Of a stretch of DNA of 64,000 bases, positions 19,174-27,559 are shown in pieces. Location of the stretch: positions 43,118 through 107,117 of the forward strand of contig NZ_CAJZAI010000015.1 in assembly GCF_914271435.1 (NCBI RefSeq). The letters run 5' to 3'. Within the stretch, counting starts at the first letter, position 1, and the number at the start of each line of letters is the position of its first letter. A program made the position numbers and the translations under genes. The notes below the pieces were generated by a model. The model was not told where the DNA came from, searched no databases, and saw only the letters and a list, made by a program, of their open reading frames with translations. The DNA comes from Cupriavidus laharis (GTDB lineage Bacteria; Pseudomonadota; Gammaproteobacteria; Burkholderiales; Burkholderiaceae).

Positions 19174-20367
19174 TCAGTCTGCCTGCTTGCGCAGGAAGGC
19201 CGGGATGTCGTACGTATCGACACCCTTCTCCTGCAGCGCGGCCACGTGGGCCGACGCCGATTCACGCGAGCTGCGCCACACTGCCGGGGTATCCAGGCCG
19301 CTGTAGTCCGGCGAGCTGTGATGCGTGGCCGCCGCAGCCATGCCGGCCATCATCTGCACCGGGATGTTGTCGGTGCCGGTCTTGAGCAGGGTCATCGGCT
19401 GCTGCTTCTTGGCCGAACGGCCCAGGCCCGTCGCCACCACGGTCACGCGCAGGGCATCGCCCATCGCGTCGTCGTACACCGTACCGAAGATCACGGTCGC
19501 ATCTTCCGCGGCGTAGCTGCGGATGGTGTTCATGACTTCCTTGGTTTCCGACAGCTTGAGCGAACGGCTGGCGGTGATGTTGACCAGCACACCGCGCGCG
19601 CCCGACAGGTCCACGCCTTCCAGCAGCGGGCTGGCCACGGCCTGCTCGGCAGCCAGGCGGGCGCGGTCGACGCCCGACACGGTGGCCGTACCCATCATGG
19701 CCTTGCCCTGCTCGCCCATCACCGTCTTCACGTCTTCGAAGTCGACGTTCACCAGACCGTCCACGTTGATGATTTCGGCAATGCCGGCCACGGCGTTGTG
19801 CAGCACGTCGTCGGCGCACTGGAAGCACTTGTCCATCTCGGCGTCATCGCCCATGACTTCGAAGAGCTTCTCGTTGAGCACCACGATCAGCGAATCGACC
19901 GAGCTTTCCAGTTCGCTCGATCCATGTTCGGCCACCTTGGCGCGGCGCGCGCCTTCGAAGTCGAACGGCTTGCTGACCACGCCCACCGTCAGGATGCCCA
20001 TTTCCTTGGCCACCTGCGCCACGATCGGCGCGGCGCCGGTACCGGTGCCGCCGCCCATGCCGGCAGTGATGAAGACCATGTGGGCGCCGCGCAGTGCGTC
20101 CGCGATCTGCTCGCGGGCCTGCTCGGCGCAGTTGCGGCCGACTTCCGGCTTGGCGCCGGCACCCAGGCCGGAATTGCCCAGTTGGAGCACGCGCGAAGCG
20201 GTCGAGCGCTTCAGTGCCTGCGCGTCGGTGTTCATGCAGATGAATTCAACACCCTGCACGCCGCGGCTGATCATGTGCTGCACGGCATTGCCGCCCGCGC
20301 CGCCCACGCCCACCACTTTGATGATGGTGCCGTCCATCACTTCCGTTTCGATCATGTCAAAGTCCAT
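19174..20367 (-). CDS. ftsZ: cell division GTPase FtsZ
   Basis: Tubulin homologue that forms the Z-ring. The 397-residue protein has GTP-binding signature GGGTGTG at 105-111, N-terminal KVVGVGGAGGNAV and the C-terminal anchor peptide DIPAFLRKQAD that binds FtsA, ZipA and ZapD. ATG 20367 is chosen over GTG 20370 because GGAGG lies five bases upstream of the ATG. The linker between GTPase core and tail is short. A 174-base gap from ftsA may hold an extra ftsZ promoter, but I could not pick convincing hexamers. It is the last gene before the cluster terminator. Confidence 0.98.
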   Translation of the reverse strand: MDFDMIETEVMDGTIIKVVGVGGAGGNAVQHMISRGVQGVEFICMNTDAQALKRSTASRVLQLGNSGLGAGAKPEVGRNCAEQAREQIADALRGAHMVFITAGMGGGTGTGAAPIVAQVAKEMGILTVGVVSKPFDFEGARRAKVAEHGSSELESSVDSLIVVLNEKLFEVMGDDAEMDKCFQCADDVLHNAVAGIAEIINVDGLVNVDFEDVKTVMGEQGKAMMGTATVSGVDRARLAAEQAVASPLLEGVDLSGARGVLVNITASRSLKLSETKEVMNTIRSYAAEDATVIFGTVYDDAMGDALRVTVVATGLGRSAKKQQPMTLLKTGTDNIPVQMMAGMAAAATHHSSPDYSGLDTPAVWRSSRESASAHVAALQEKGVDTYDIPAFLRKQAD

Positions 20368-20541
20368 CACTGCCTCCGAGAAAAATCAGTCCCCAGACTT
20401 TGCAGCCTCCCCGCCGCAACCCCTGGTTCCTGAACAAGAAACCGATTAAAAGAAATTGTTCCCTTCAACGCGCCATCCCTGCCTAGGTAGACACGAACGA
20501 CAAAGACAGCGCGACTTTCCTTTCGTCAGACAAGCTTCACG

Positions 20542-21774
20542 TCAGAAGTTGCCGACAAACCATTCCTTCATGCGGCCCCACACCTGCTTGACCGAACCGC
20601 TCTGCACCGCAACCTTTCGTCCGCGCATGCGCTGCACGCGGCCTTCTAGCAGCAGGCCCATCACCGTGGCATAGCGCGGGCTCTTCACCACCTCATGCAA
20701 GTTGCCGCGGTACTCCGGCACGCCCACGCGCACCGGCTTCAGGAAGATGTCCTCGCCAAGCTCCACCATGCCCGGCATCATCGCCGTGCCACCAGTGATC
20801 ACCACGCCGGACGAGAGCAGCTCTTCGTAGCCCGACTCGCGCACCACCTGGTGCACCAGCGAATACAGTTCCTCGATGCGCGGCTCGATCACCGCCGCCA
20901 GCGCCTGGCGCGACAGCGTGCGCGTGCCGCGGTCGCCCACGCCCGGAACCTCGATCATGTCGTCCGGGTCGGCAATGGCCTGCTTGGCGATGCCGTACTG
21001 GATCTTGATGTCCTCGGCGTCCGGTGTCGGCGTGCGCAGCGCCATGGCGATGTCGTTGGTGATCTGGTCGCCGGCGATGGGGATCACGGCCGTGTGGCGG
21101 ATCGCGCCTTCGCTGAAGATGGCGATGTCGGTGGTGCCGCCGCCGATGTCGACCAGCACCACGCCCAGCTCCTTCTCATCCTCGGTCAGCACAGCCAGGC
21201 TCGAAGCGAGCGGCTGCAGGATCAGGTCATGCACTTCCAGGCCGCAGCGGCGCACGCACTTGACGATGTTCTGCGCCGCGCTGACCGCGCCGGTGACGAT
21301 ATGCACCTTCACTTCCAGCCGGATGCCGCTCATGCCGATCGGCTCGCGCACATCTTCCTGGCCGTCGATGATGAATTCCTGCGTCAGGATGTGCAGGATC
21401 TGCTGGTCGGTCGGGATATTGACCGCCTTGGCGGTTTCGATCACGCGTGCCACGTCGGTCTGCGTGACCTCCTTGTCCTTGATGGCCACCATGCCGCTCG
21501 AGTTGAAGCTGCGGATATGGCTGCCGGCAATGCCGGTGAACACTTCGGCAATCTTGCAGTCGGCCATCAGCTCGGCCTCTTCGAGCGCCTTCTGGATCGA
21601 CTGCACGGTGGCCTCGATGTTGACCACGACCCCTTTCTTCAGACCCTTGGACTCGGACTGGCCCATCCCGATCACCTCGTAGCTGCCGTCGGGGCGCAGT
21701 TCCGCCACCACGGCCGCCACCTTCGAGGTGCCGATATCGAGACCGACCAACAGGTCCTTGTATTCCTTGCTCAT
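20542..21774 (-). CDS. ftsA: cell division protein FtsA
   Basis: Actin-like membrane tether for FtsZ. The 410-residue protein starts MSKEYKDLLVGLDIGTSKV (phosphate-1 motif) and has VVLVDIGGGTTDIAI (phosphate-2) and VVITGGTAMMPGM (adenosine motif). It ends with the amphipathic membrane-targeting helix VKQVWGRMKEWF. ATG 21774 overlaps the ftsQ stop by four bases (ATGA). The open frame continues far upstream through ftsQ in a different frame, but that extension is a shadow. Confidence 0.97.
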   Translation of the reverse strand: MSKEYKDLLVGLDIGTSKVAAVVAELRPDGSYEVIGMGQSESKGLKKGVVVNIEATVQSIQKALEEAELMADCKIAEVFTGIAGSHIRSFNSSGMVAIKDKEVTQTDVARVIETAKAVNIPTDQQILHILTQEFIIDGQEDVREPIGMSGIRLEVKVHIVTGAVSAAQNIVKCVRRCGLEVHDLILQPLASSLAVLTEDEKELGVVLVDIGGGTTDIAIFSEGAIRHTAVIPIAGDQITNDIAMALRTPTPDAEDIKIQYGIAKQAIADPDDMIEVPGVGDRGTRTLSRQALAAVIEPRIEELYSLVHQVVRESGYEELLSSGVVITGGTAMMPGMVELGEDIFLKPVRVGVPEYRGNLHEVVKSPRYATVMGLLLEGRVQRMRGRKVAVQSGSVKQVWGRMKEWFVGNF

Positions 21775-22658
21775 CGGTTTTTCTCCGCGTTCTTGCTCTT
21801 CAGTCGCGTCGGATTGTTGTTGGAAGTACCAGTTGCCGTTGTTCCCGTGCCGGCCGCCGCCTTGGCCTTCGCGGCTGCCGCAGCCTGCGCGTCGGTCAGG
21901 AAGCGCGCGTTGGCCGTGCGGATCGCAAACCCGTTCGGGTAGCGCAGGTCCGCGTAGTCGATCTGCTTGCCCCACTGCTCGGTGACCTGGGGCCACGCGG
22001 CGACGAAGCGCTTCACGCGCTGCTCCATCGCCGCGCGTTCCTCGTCGTTCTGCTCGCGGCCCAGTTCCACCACCATGCCGTTGGAAAGCCTGGTGCGCCA
22101 GGCATAGCGCCCGGACAGCGCCACCGACAGCGGTTCGGCCTTGAGCGGCTTGAACCATTCGCGCATGACCTCGAGCTTCTCGATCACGTCGCCTTCGCTG
22201 TCGGGCGGGCCGTCCAGCGCCAGCAGCTGGGCGTCTTCCTCGGCCTCGGCGGTATTGGCAACGAAAACCTCGCCATAGGTATTGATCAGCCTGCCGCTGT
22301 CGGGAGCGCCCCAGGTGCCTAGCGGCTCGTGCTCCTCGACTTCCACGGTCAGCCCGTTGGGCCATTCGCGCCGCACGCTGGCGCGCCGCACCCAGGGCAC
22401 CGACTCGAATACCTGCCGCGCCGCGTTCAGGTCCAGCGTAAAGAAGTTGCCGGTCAGCTTGCCCACCGCATTGGCCCGCACACTCGGCGCGTTGACGTGG
22501 CGCAGCGTGCCGCCGTCCATCGGCGCCACCACCACATGGGTAATGGCGAACACGGGCCGCTGCGCCAGCCACAGCAAACCAGCCGCGAGCGCCATCAGCG
22601 CCACCAGCGCGTAAAGCGCGGAGGCGATCAGGTTGAGCAGGCGTGCGTTATGCCACAT
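21771..22658 (-). CDS. ftsQ: cell division protein FtsQ
   Basis: Bitopic divisome protein linking cytoplasmic and periplasmic components through FtsB and FtsL. The 295-residue protein has a short cytoplasmic N-terminus, one transmembrane helix at about 8-30 (NLIASALYALVALMALAAGL) and a POTRA domain at about 37-105. It has an Ala/Lys-rich C-terminal tail of about 35 residues (after LTDAQAAAAAK) beyond the usual FtsQ domain. It overlaps ftsA by four bases and follows ddl by 33 bases. Confidence 0.95.
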   Translation of the reverse strand: MWHNARLLNLIASALYALVALMALAAGLLWLAQRPVFAITHVVVAPMDGGTLRHVNAPSVRANAVGKLTGNFFTLDLNAARQVFESVPWVRRASVRREWPNGLTVEVEEHEPLGTWGAPDSGRLINTYGEVFVANTAEAEEDAQLLALDGPPDSEGDVIEKLEVMREWFKPLKAEPLSVALSGRYAWRTRLSNGMVVELGREQNDEERAAMEQRVKRFVAAWPQVTEQWGKQIDYADLRYPNGFAIRTANARFLTDAQAAAAAKAKAAAGTGTTATGTSNNNPTRLKSKNAEKNR

Positions 22659-22691
22659 GGTGCGAGGTCGTCCGGTGCGGTCTTGCCAGGG

Positions 22692-23675
22692 TTATTCGGG
22701 TTTCCAGTGTTCGTTCGGATGCAGGTCCAGCGTCGCGGCGGCCACCACCTGCATGACGAAGTCCTCATAGCTGATGCCAGCCGCGCGCGCGGCCATCGGC
22801 ACCAGCGAATGGCCGGTCATGCCCGGCGAGGTATTCATCTCAAGCAGGAAAGGCTTGCCGTCGGCGCGCAGCATCACGTCCGCGCGCGCCCAGCCACGGC
22901 AGCCCAGCACGCGGTAGGCCTGCACCGCCAGTTGCTGCACTTCGCGCTCAACCTCGGCGCTCAGGCCCGACGGACACAGATATTGGGTATCGTCAGTAAA
23001 GTACTTATTTTGATAGTCGTAGTTGGAATCCGGCGCGACGATGCGGATCACCGGCAGCGCTTCGGCCGTGGCGCCCTCCCCGACGATCGGGCAGGTCAGC
23101 TCGGCGCCGTCGATGAAGGTCTCGGCGATGACGTCGTTGTCCAGCGCCGCCGCCTTCTCGAAGGCTTCGCGCATCTGCGACGCGTCGGTGACCTTGCTCA
23201 GGCCGATCGACGAGCCCTCGCGCGCCGGCTTGACGATCAGCGGCAGACCCAGGTCGGCCACGACCGCGTCGAAATCCGTATCGGCATACAGCATGGCGAA
23301 GCGCGGCGTGGACAGGTCGTGCGTCATCCACAAGCGCTTGGTCGCCTGCTTGTCCATCGCCAGCGCGGAAGCCAGCACGCCGCTGCCCGTGTAGGGCACG
23401 CCGAGCTGCTCGAGCAGGCCCTGCATGGTGCCGTCCTCGCCGTAGCGGCCGTGCAGCGCGATAAAGACGCGGTCAAAACCCGCCGCTGCCAATTCGGCCA
23501 CGCCCTGCTTGCCCGGATCGAAACCATGCGCGTCGACGCCGCGCGACTGCAGCGCGGCCAGCACGCCGCTGCCGGACATCAGCGAGATCTCGCGCTCGGC
23601 CGAGCGGCCACCGTACAGCACGCCGACCTTGCCCAGCGATTTCGGGTCGATCTTGGGATGGGCGACGAAGCTCAT
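22692..23675 (-). CDS. ddl: D-alanine--D-alanine ligase
   Basis: ATP-grasp enzyme that makes D-Ala-D-Ala for the peptidoglycan stem peptide. The 327-residue protein has KVGVLYGGRSAEREISLMSG at the N-terminus, ALHGRYGEDGTMQGLLE, KPAREGSSIGLSKV for nucleotide binding and LLEMNTSPGMTGHSLVP for Mg2+ and substrate binding. The start overlaps the murC stop (ATGA). Its place between murC and ftsQ corresponds to ddlB of E. coli. Confidence 0.97.
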   Translation of the reverse strand: MSFVAHPKIDPKSLGKVGVLYGGRSAEREISLMSGSGVLAALQSRGVDAHGFDPGKQGVAELAAAGFDRVFIALHGRYGEDGTMQGLLEQLGVPYTGSGVLASALAMDKQATKRLWMTHDLSTPRFAMLYADTDFDAVVADLGLPLIVKPAREGSSIGLSKVTDASQMREAFEKAAALDNDVIAETFIDGAELTCPIVGEGATAEALPVIRIVAPDSNYDYQNKYFTDDTQYLCPSGLSAEVEREVQQLAVQAYRVLGCRGWARADVMLRADGKPFLLEMNTSPGMTGHSLVPMAARAAGISYEDFVMQVVAAATLDLHPNEHWKPE

Positions 23676-25099
23676 GCCGCACCTCCGGCCTGCAGCGGCT
23701 GCTGATGCGAGACCACTTGCCCCGGCACCGCGCCGATCGAGCCGGCCCCCATGGTCACGACCACATCGCCGGGCCGGGCGGCACTCATGATGGCCTGCGG
23801 CATCTCCTCCATCTGCTCCACGAAAACAGGTTCGACCTTGCCTGCCACACGCAGGGCACGGGTCAGCGCGCGGCCATCGGCCGCGACGATCGGCGCTTCG
23901 CCGGCGGCATAGACTTCCGCCAGCAACAGCGCGTCAACGGTGCCCAGCACCTTGACGAAATCCTCGAAACAATCGCGCGTACGCGTGAACCGGTGCGGCT
24001 GGAACGCCAGCACCAGGCGGCGGTCCGGGAATGCGCCACGCGCGGCAGCGAGCGTGGCGGCCATTTCCACCGGGTGGTGGCCGTAGTCGTCGACCAGCGT
24101 GAACGTGCCGGTGCCGTCCGCCGTGGCCACTTCGCCGTAGCGCTGGAAGCGGCGTCCCACACCGTGGAACTCGCGCAGCGCCTTGACGATGGCGGCGTCG
24201 GGCACCTCGAGTTCGGTGGCGATGGCGATCGCGGCGAGCGCGTTCTGCACGTTGTGCAGGCCCGGCAGGTTCAGCACCACGTCCAGCGGTGGCTCGGTAT
24301 TGCCGTTGAGCTGGCGCAGCACGGTGAAATGCATCTGGCCGTCGACGGCGCGTGCGTTGACCGCGCGGATCTGGGCGTCCTCGGCAAAGCCGTAGCGCAC
24401 CACCGGCTTGGACACGAACGGCAGGATCTCGCGCACGTTCGGGTCGTCCACGCAGAGCACGGCGATGCCGTAGAACGGCAGGCGCTGCGTGAATTCGACG
24501 AACGCCTGCTTGAGCCGCGCAAAGTCGTGGCCGTAGGTGTCCATGTGGTCGGCATCGATATTGGTGATGACCTCGATGACCGGGAACAGGTTGAGGAACG
24601 ACGCGTCGGATTCGTCCGCCTCGGCCACGATGAAGTCGCCCGTGCCCAGGCGCGCGTTGGCGCCGGCGGAATTCAGGCGGCCGCCGATCACGAAGGTCGG
24701 GTCCAGCCCGCCTTCGGCCAGCACCGAGGCCACCAGGCTCGTCGTAGTGGTCTTGCCGTGCGTGCCGGCGATGGCCACGCCCTGCTTCAGGCGCATCAGT
24801 TCGGCCAGCATCACCGCGCGCGGCACCACCGGGATGCGCTTGCTGCGGGCCGCCAGCACTTCGGGGTTGTCGCCGCCCACGGCAGTGGAAACCACCACGG
24901 CGTTGGCGCCGGTGATATTGGCCGCGTCATGCCCGTGCATGACCGTGGCGCCCAGCGAGGCCAGGCGCCGCGTGGCGGCATTGCTGCCCACATCGGAACC
25001 CGAGACCTTGTAGCCCAGGTTCAACAGGACCTCGGCGATGCCGCTCATGCCGGCGCCGCCGATGCCTACGAAGTGGATGTTCTTGACGATATGCTTCAT
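23672..25099 (-). CDS. murC: UDP-N-acetylmuramate--L-alanine ligase
   Basis: Adds L-Ala to UDP-MurNAc, the first amino acid of the stem peptide. The 475-residue protein has N-terminal HFVGIGGAGMSGIAEVL for UDP binding, P-loop GTHGKTTTT, and DDYGHHPVE in the C-terminal domain. ATG 25099 (MKHIVKNIHFVGIGG) is the canonical start. The upstream extension of 16 codons enters the murG 3' region and is not used. The gap to murG is 23 bases. Confidence 0.97.
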   Translation of the reverse strand: MKHIVKNIHFVGIGGAGMSGIAEVLLNLGYKVSGSDVGSNAATRRLASLGATVMHGHDAANITGANAVVVSTAVGGDNPEVLAARSKRIPVVPRAVMLAELMRLKQGVAIAGTHGKTTTTSLVASVLAEGGLDPTFVIGGRLNSAGANARLGTGDFIVAEADESDASFLNLFPVIEVITNIDADHMDTYGHDFARLKQAFVEFTQRLPFYGIAVLCVDDPNVREILPFVSKPVVRYGFAEDAQIRAVNARAVDGQMHFTVLRQLNGNTEPPLDVVLNLPGLHNVQNALAAIAIATELEVPDAAIVKALREFHGVGRRFQRYGEVATADGTGTFTLVDDYGHHPVEMAATLAAARGAFPDRRLVLAFQPHRFTRTRDCFEDFVKVLGTVDALLLAEVYAAGEAPIVAADGRALTRALRVAGKVEPVFVEQMEEMPQAIMSAARPGDVVVTMGAGSIGAVPGQVVSHQQPLQAGGAA

Positions 25100-25122
25100 T
25101 GAGTCACTACATGTATTGGGCT

Positions 25123-26193
25123 TCAGTCCCTGGCCATCTGGCTGCACACCTCGGCTACGCGCCGGGTCGCCTCAGGCTTGGCCAGTCCGCGCGCCAGGCG
25201 CGCCATCTCTTTCAGTTGCGGCCGGTTCAGGCCGGCGATGGTTTTCGCCAGCCCGTCCGCCGTCAGTTCTTTTTGCTGCACGAGCAGGGCCGCGCCCTGC
25301 TTCGACAGGAATTCCGCATTGGTCGTCTGGTGATCGTCCACCGCATGCGGGAACGGCACGAACAGCGCCGCCACACCGGCGGCCGCCACTTCCGACACCG
25401 TCATCGCGCCCGCGCGGCAGATCACCAGGTCGGCGTCGGCATACGCCTTCGCCATGTCGTCGATAAAAGGCACGGTCTGTGCAGACACCTGCGCGGCGGC
25501 ATAGTTCGCGCGCAATGTGTCGATCTGCTTCGCCCCCGCCTGGTGCGTAACCACCGGACGCTGATCTTCCGGCAGCATGGCGATGGCCTTCGGCACGACT
25601 TCGTTGAGCGCCGCGGCGCCCAGGCTGCCGCCAACCACCAGTACGTTCAGCGGACCGGTACGCTGGTCATAGCGCGCCTCGGGCTCCGCCATATGCGCCA
25701 GCTCTTCGCGCACCGGGTTGCCGGTCCACTCGCTGCCAGGCAGCGTGTCCGGAAACGCGCACAGCACGCGGTCCGCGACCTTGGCCAGCACCTTGTTGGC
25801 CAGCCCGGCGATCGAGTTCTGCTCGTGCAGCACCAGCGGGCGCCCGATCAGCGAGGCCATCATGCCCGCCGGGAAGGTGATATAGCCACCCATGCCCAGC
25901 ACCACGCTCGGACGCACGCGGCGCAGCGCGCCGAGGCTCTGCCAGAACGCGCGCAGCAGGTTCAGCGGCAGCAGGAACTTGGTCACCAGCCCCTTGCCGC
26001 GCAGCCCGCCGAACTGGATGAACTCCATCGGGATGTCGTGCCTGGGCACCAGCGTGGCCTCCATGCCGGTACGGTTGCCCAGCCAGACCACCTTCCAGCC
26101 CTGCTCGCGCAGCGCATGCGCGACCGCCAGCCCCGGGAAGACGTGCCCCCCGGTGCCGCCGGCCATCACGAGCAAGGTGCGCTGCTGCGTCAT
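25123..26193 (-). CDS. murG: UDP-GlcNAc transferase making lipid II
   Basis: Glycosyltransferase (GT28) that adds GlcNAc to lipid I on the inner face of the membrane. The 356-residue protein has GGTGGHVFPGLAVA near residue 12, a conserved LGMGGYITFPAG, HEQNSIAGLANK near 127 and VICRAGAMTVSEVAAAGV in the C-terminal UDP-GlcNAc site. The ATG at 26193 lies within a 22-bp duplication of the ftsW 3' end. Its Shine-Dalgarno GGAGGC (26199-26204) is part of that duplicated sequence (see the repeat at 26190-26339). Confidence 0.97.
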   Translation of the reverse strand: MTQQRTLLVMAGGTGGHVFPGLAVAHALREQGWKVVWLGNRTGMEATLVPRHDIPMEFIQFGGLRGKGLVTKFLLPLNLLRAFWQSLGALRRVRPSVVLGMGGYITFPAGMMASLIGRPLVLHEQNSIAGLANKVLAKVADRVLCAFPDTLPGSEWTGNPVREELAHMAEPEARYDQRTGPLNVLVVGGSLGAAALNEVVPKAIAMLPEDQRPVVTHQAGAKQIDTLRANYAAAQVSAQTVPFIDDMAKAYADADLVICRAGAMTVSEVAAAGVAALFVPFPHAVDDHQTTNAEFLSKQGAALLVQQKELTADGLAKTIAGLNRPQLKEMARLARGLAKPEATRRVAEVCSQMARD

Positions 26194-26339
26194 ACCTTGC
26201 CTCCGCGCATCTCACCGTCATTCCCGCGCAGGCGGGAATCCAGTGTGTTTGAAACGCCGGCAAAAGCCGCTGGGTCCCCGCCTGCGCGGGGACGACGTTG
26301 GATTGGGCGCGTCAGCTTCATACCTTGCCTCCGCGCATC
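26190..26339. repeat. REP-doublet (REPIN-like) insertion flanked by 22-bp direct repeats
   Basis: Identical 22-bp copies (TCATACCTTGCCTCCGCGCATC, first 20 bases TCATACCTTGCCTCCGCGCA) lie at 26190-26211 and 26318-26339 and flank 106 bp. The insert contains two 20-bp palindromes, ATTCCCGCGCAGGCGGGAAT (26220-26239) and GTCCCCGCCTGCGCGGGGAC (26274-26293). With their flanks (GTC outside, CCAG/CTGG inside) they are inverted imperfect copies of one another. The first fits the ATTCCC-N8-GGGAAT pattern known as dRS3 in Neisseria. The layout suggests a non-autonomous element that duplicated its target, or a related duplication event. No transposase is encoded. Confidence 0.75.
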
Positions 26340-27559
26340 AATACCCGGTTTTCATAGTCAATGCGCAGCAGGATCGCCAGCGCCATGCAATTCATCAGGA
26401 TGCCCGAGCCGCCATAGCTCACCAGCGGCAGCGTCAGCCCCTTGGTCGGCAGCAGGCCCAAGTTCACGCCCATATTGATGAAGGTCTGCCAGCCGATCCA
26501 CACGCCGATGCCCTTGGCCACCAGGCCGGCAAAGGTGCGGTCGAGCTGCAGTGCGGTGCGGCCGATATTGAACGCGCGGCGCACCATCCAGTAGAACAGG
26601 ATGATGACGACCAGCACGCCCACGAAGCCGAATTCCTCGCCGATCACGGCGAGGATGAAGTCGGTATGCGCTTCGGGCAGGTAGTGCAGCTTCTCGATGC
26701 TGCCGCCCAGGCCGACGCCGGTCCACTCCCCGCGCCCGAAGGCGATCAGCGAGTGCGTGAGCTGGTAGGCCTTGCCGAGCGCATTGCTCTCTTCCCACGG
26801 GTTGAGGTACGCGAAAATCCGCTCGCGCCGCCATGGCGACGCCGTGATCAGCAGCGCGAACGCGCCGACCGCCACGCCGACCAGCCCGGCGAACAGCTTG
26901 CCGTTGATGCCGCCCAGGAACAGGATGCCCATGGCCACTGCGGCAATCACCAGGAACGCCCCCATGTCGGGCTCGAGCAGCAGCAGCATGCCGACCACCA
27001 CCACGGCCACACCCATTGGCAGGAAGCCCTTGGACACAGTCTGCATCCACTCCTGCTTGCGCACCGTGTAGTTGGCGGCGTACAGCACCACGGCCAGCTT
27101 CATCAGCTCCGACGGCTGGAAGTTCATGACGCCGAGCGGGATCCAGCGGCGCGCGCCGTTCACGCCCTTGCCGACGAACGGCACCAGCACCACCACCAGC
27201 AGCAGGAGCGCGATGATGAAGAGCTTGGGCGCGTAGCGGTCCCACACCTTGACCGGAATCTGGAATGCCGCCAGCCCCACCGAAAACCCGATCAGCAGCG
27301 CGAACGCATGCCGCACCAGGAAGTGGCTTTCGCGGTAGTTGGCGTAGCGCGGCGAATCCGGCAGCGCGATCGAGGCCGAGTAGACCATCACCAGGCCGAG
27401 CGCGAGCAGCACGATCGCCACCCACAGCAGGGGCTGGTCGTACTCCATCATGCGCGAGCGGGTCGGCTTGACGCCGGATACCGCGTCGCGCAGGCCACCC
27501 CAGGCGTTGCCGATGGTGGCGCCGATGAAACCGCTGCGCTTGACCTGCGAGTCACTCAT
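26318..27559 (-). CDS. ftsW: septal peptidoglycan polymerase FtsW (SEDS family)
   Basis: Glycosyltransferase that polymerises lipid II at the septum together with FtsI. The 413-residue protein is polytopic, with about ten spans after an N-terminal cytoplasmic segment of about 45 residues. SEDS signatures include WIPLGVMNFQPSELMK, the periplasmic loop with EAHTDFILAVIGEEFGFVG, and TKGLTLPLVSYGGSG near the C-terminus. It overlaps murD by four bases. Its last codons (MRGGKV stop) are duplicated 128 bp downstream at the murG start. Confidence 0.96.
   Translation of the reverse strand: MSDSQVKRSGFIGATIGNAWGGLRDAVSGVKPTRSRMMEYDQPLLWVAIVLLALGLVMVYSASIALPDSPRYANYRESHFLVRHAFALLIGFSVGLAAFQIPVKVWDRYAPKLFIIALLLLVVVLVPFVGKGVNGARRWIPLGVMNFQPSELMKLAVVLYAANYTVRKQEWMQTVSKGFLPMGVAVVVVGMLLLLEPDMGAFLVIAAVAMGILFLGGINGKLFAGLVGVAVGAFALLITASPWRRERIFAYLNPWEESNALGKAYQLTHSLIAFGRGEWTGVGLGGSIEKLHYLPEAHTDFILAVIGEEFGFVGVLVVIILFYWMVRRAFNIGRTALQLDRTFAGLVAKGIGVWIGWQTFINMGVNLGLLPTKGLTLPLVSYGGSGILMNCMALAILLRIDYENRVLMRGGKV

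Noticed and set aside
21775..22572. Upstream extension of the ftsA frame
   Set aside because: It lies inside ftsQ and has no FtsA similarity. The ATG at 21774 gives the normal N-terminus and the usual four-base overlap.
26212..26317. Insert considered as an insertion sequence or a small gene
   Set aside because: Only 106 bp, no open frame of useful length and no transposase motif; its content is palindromes.
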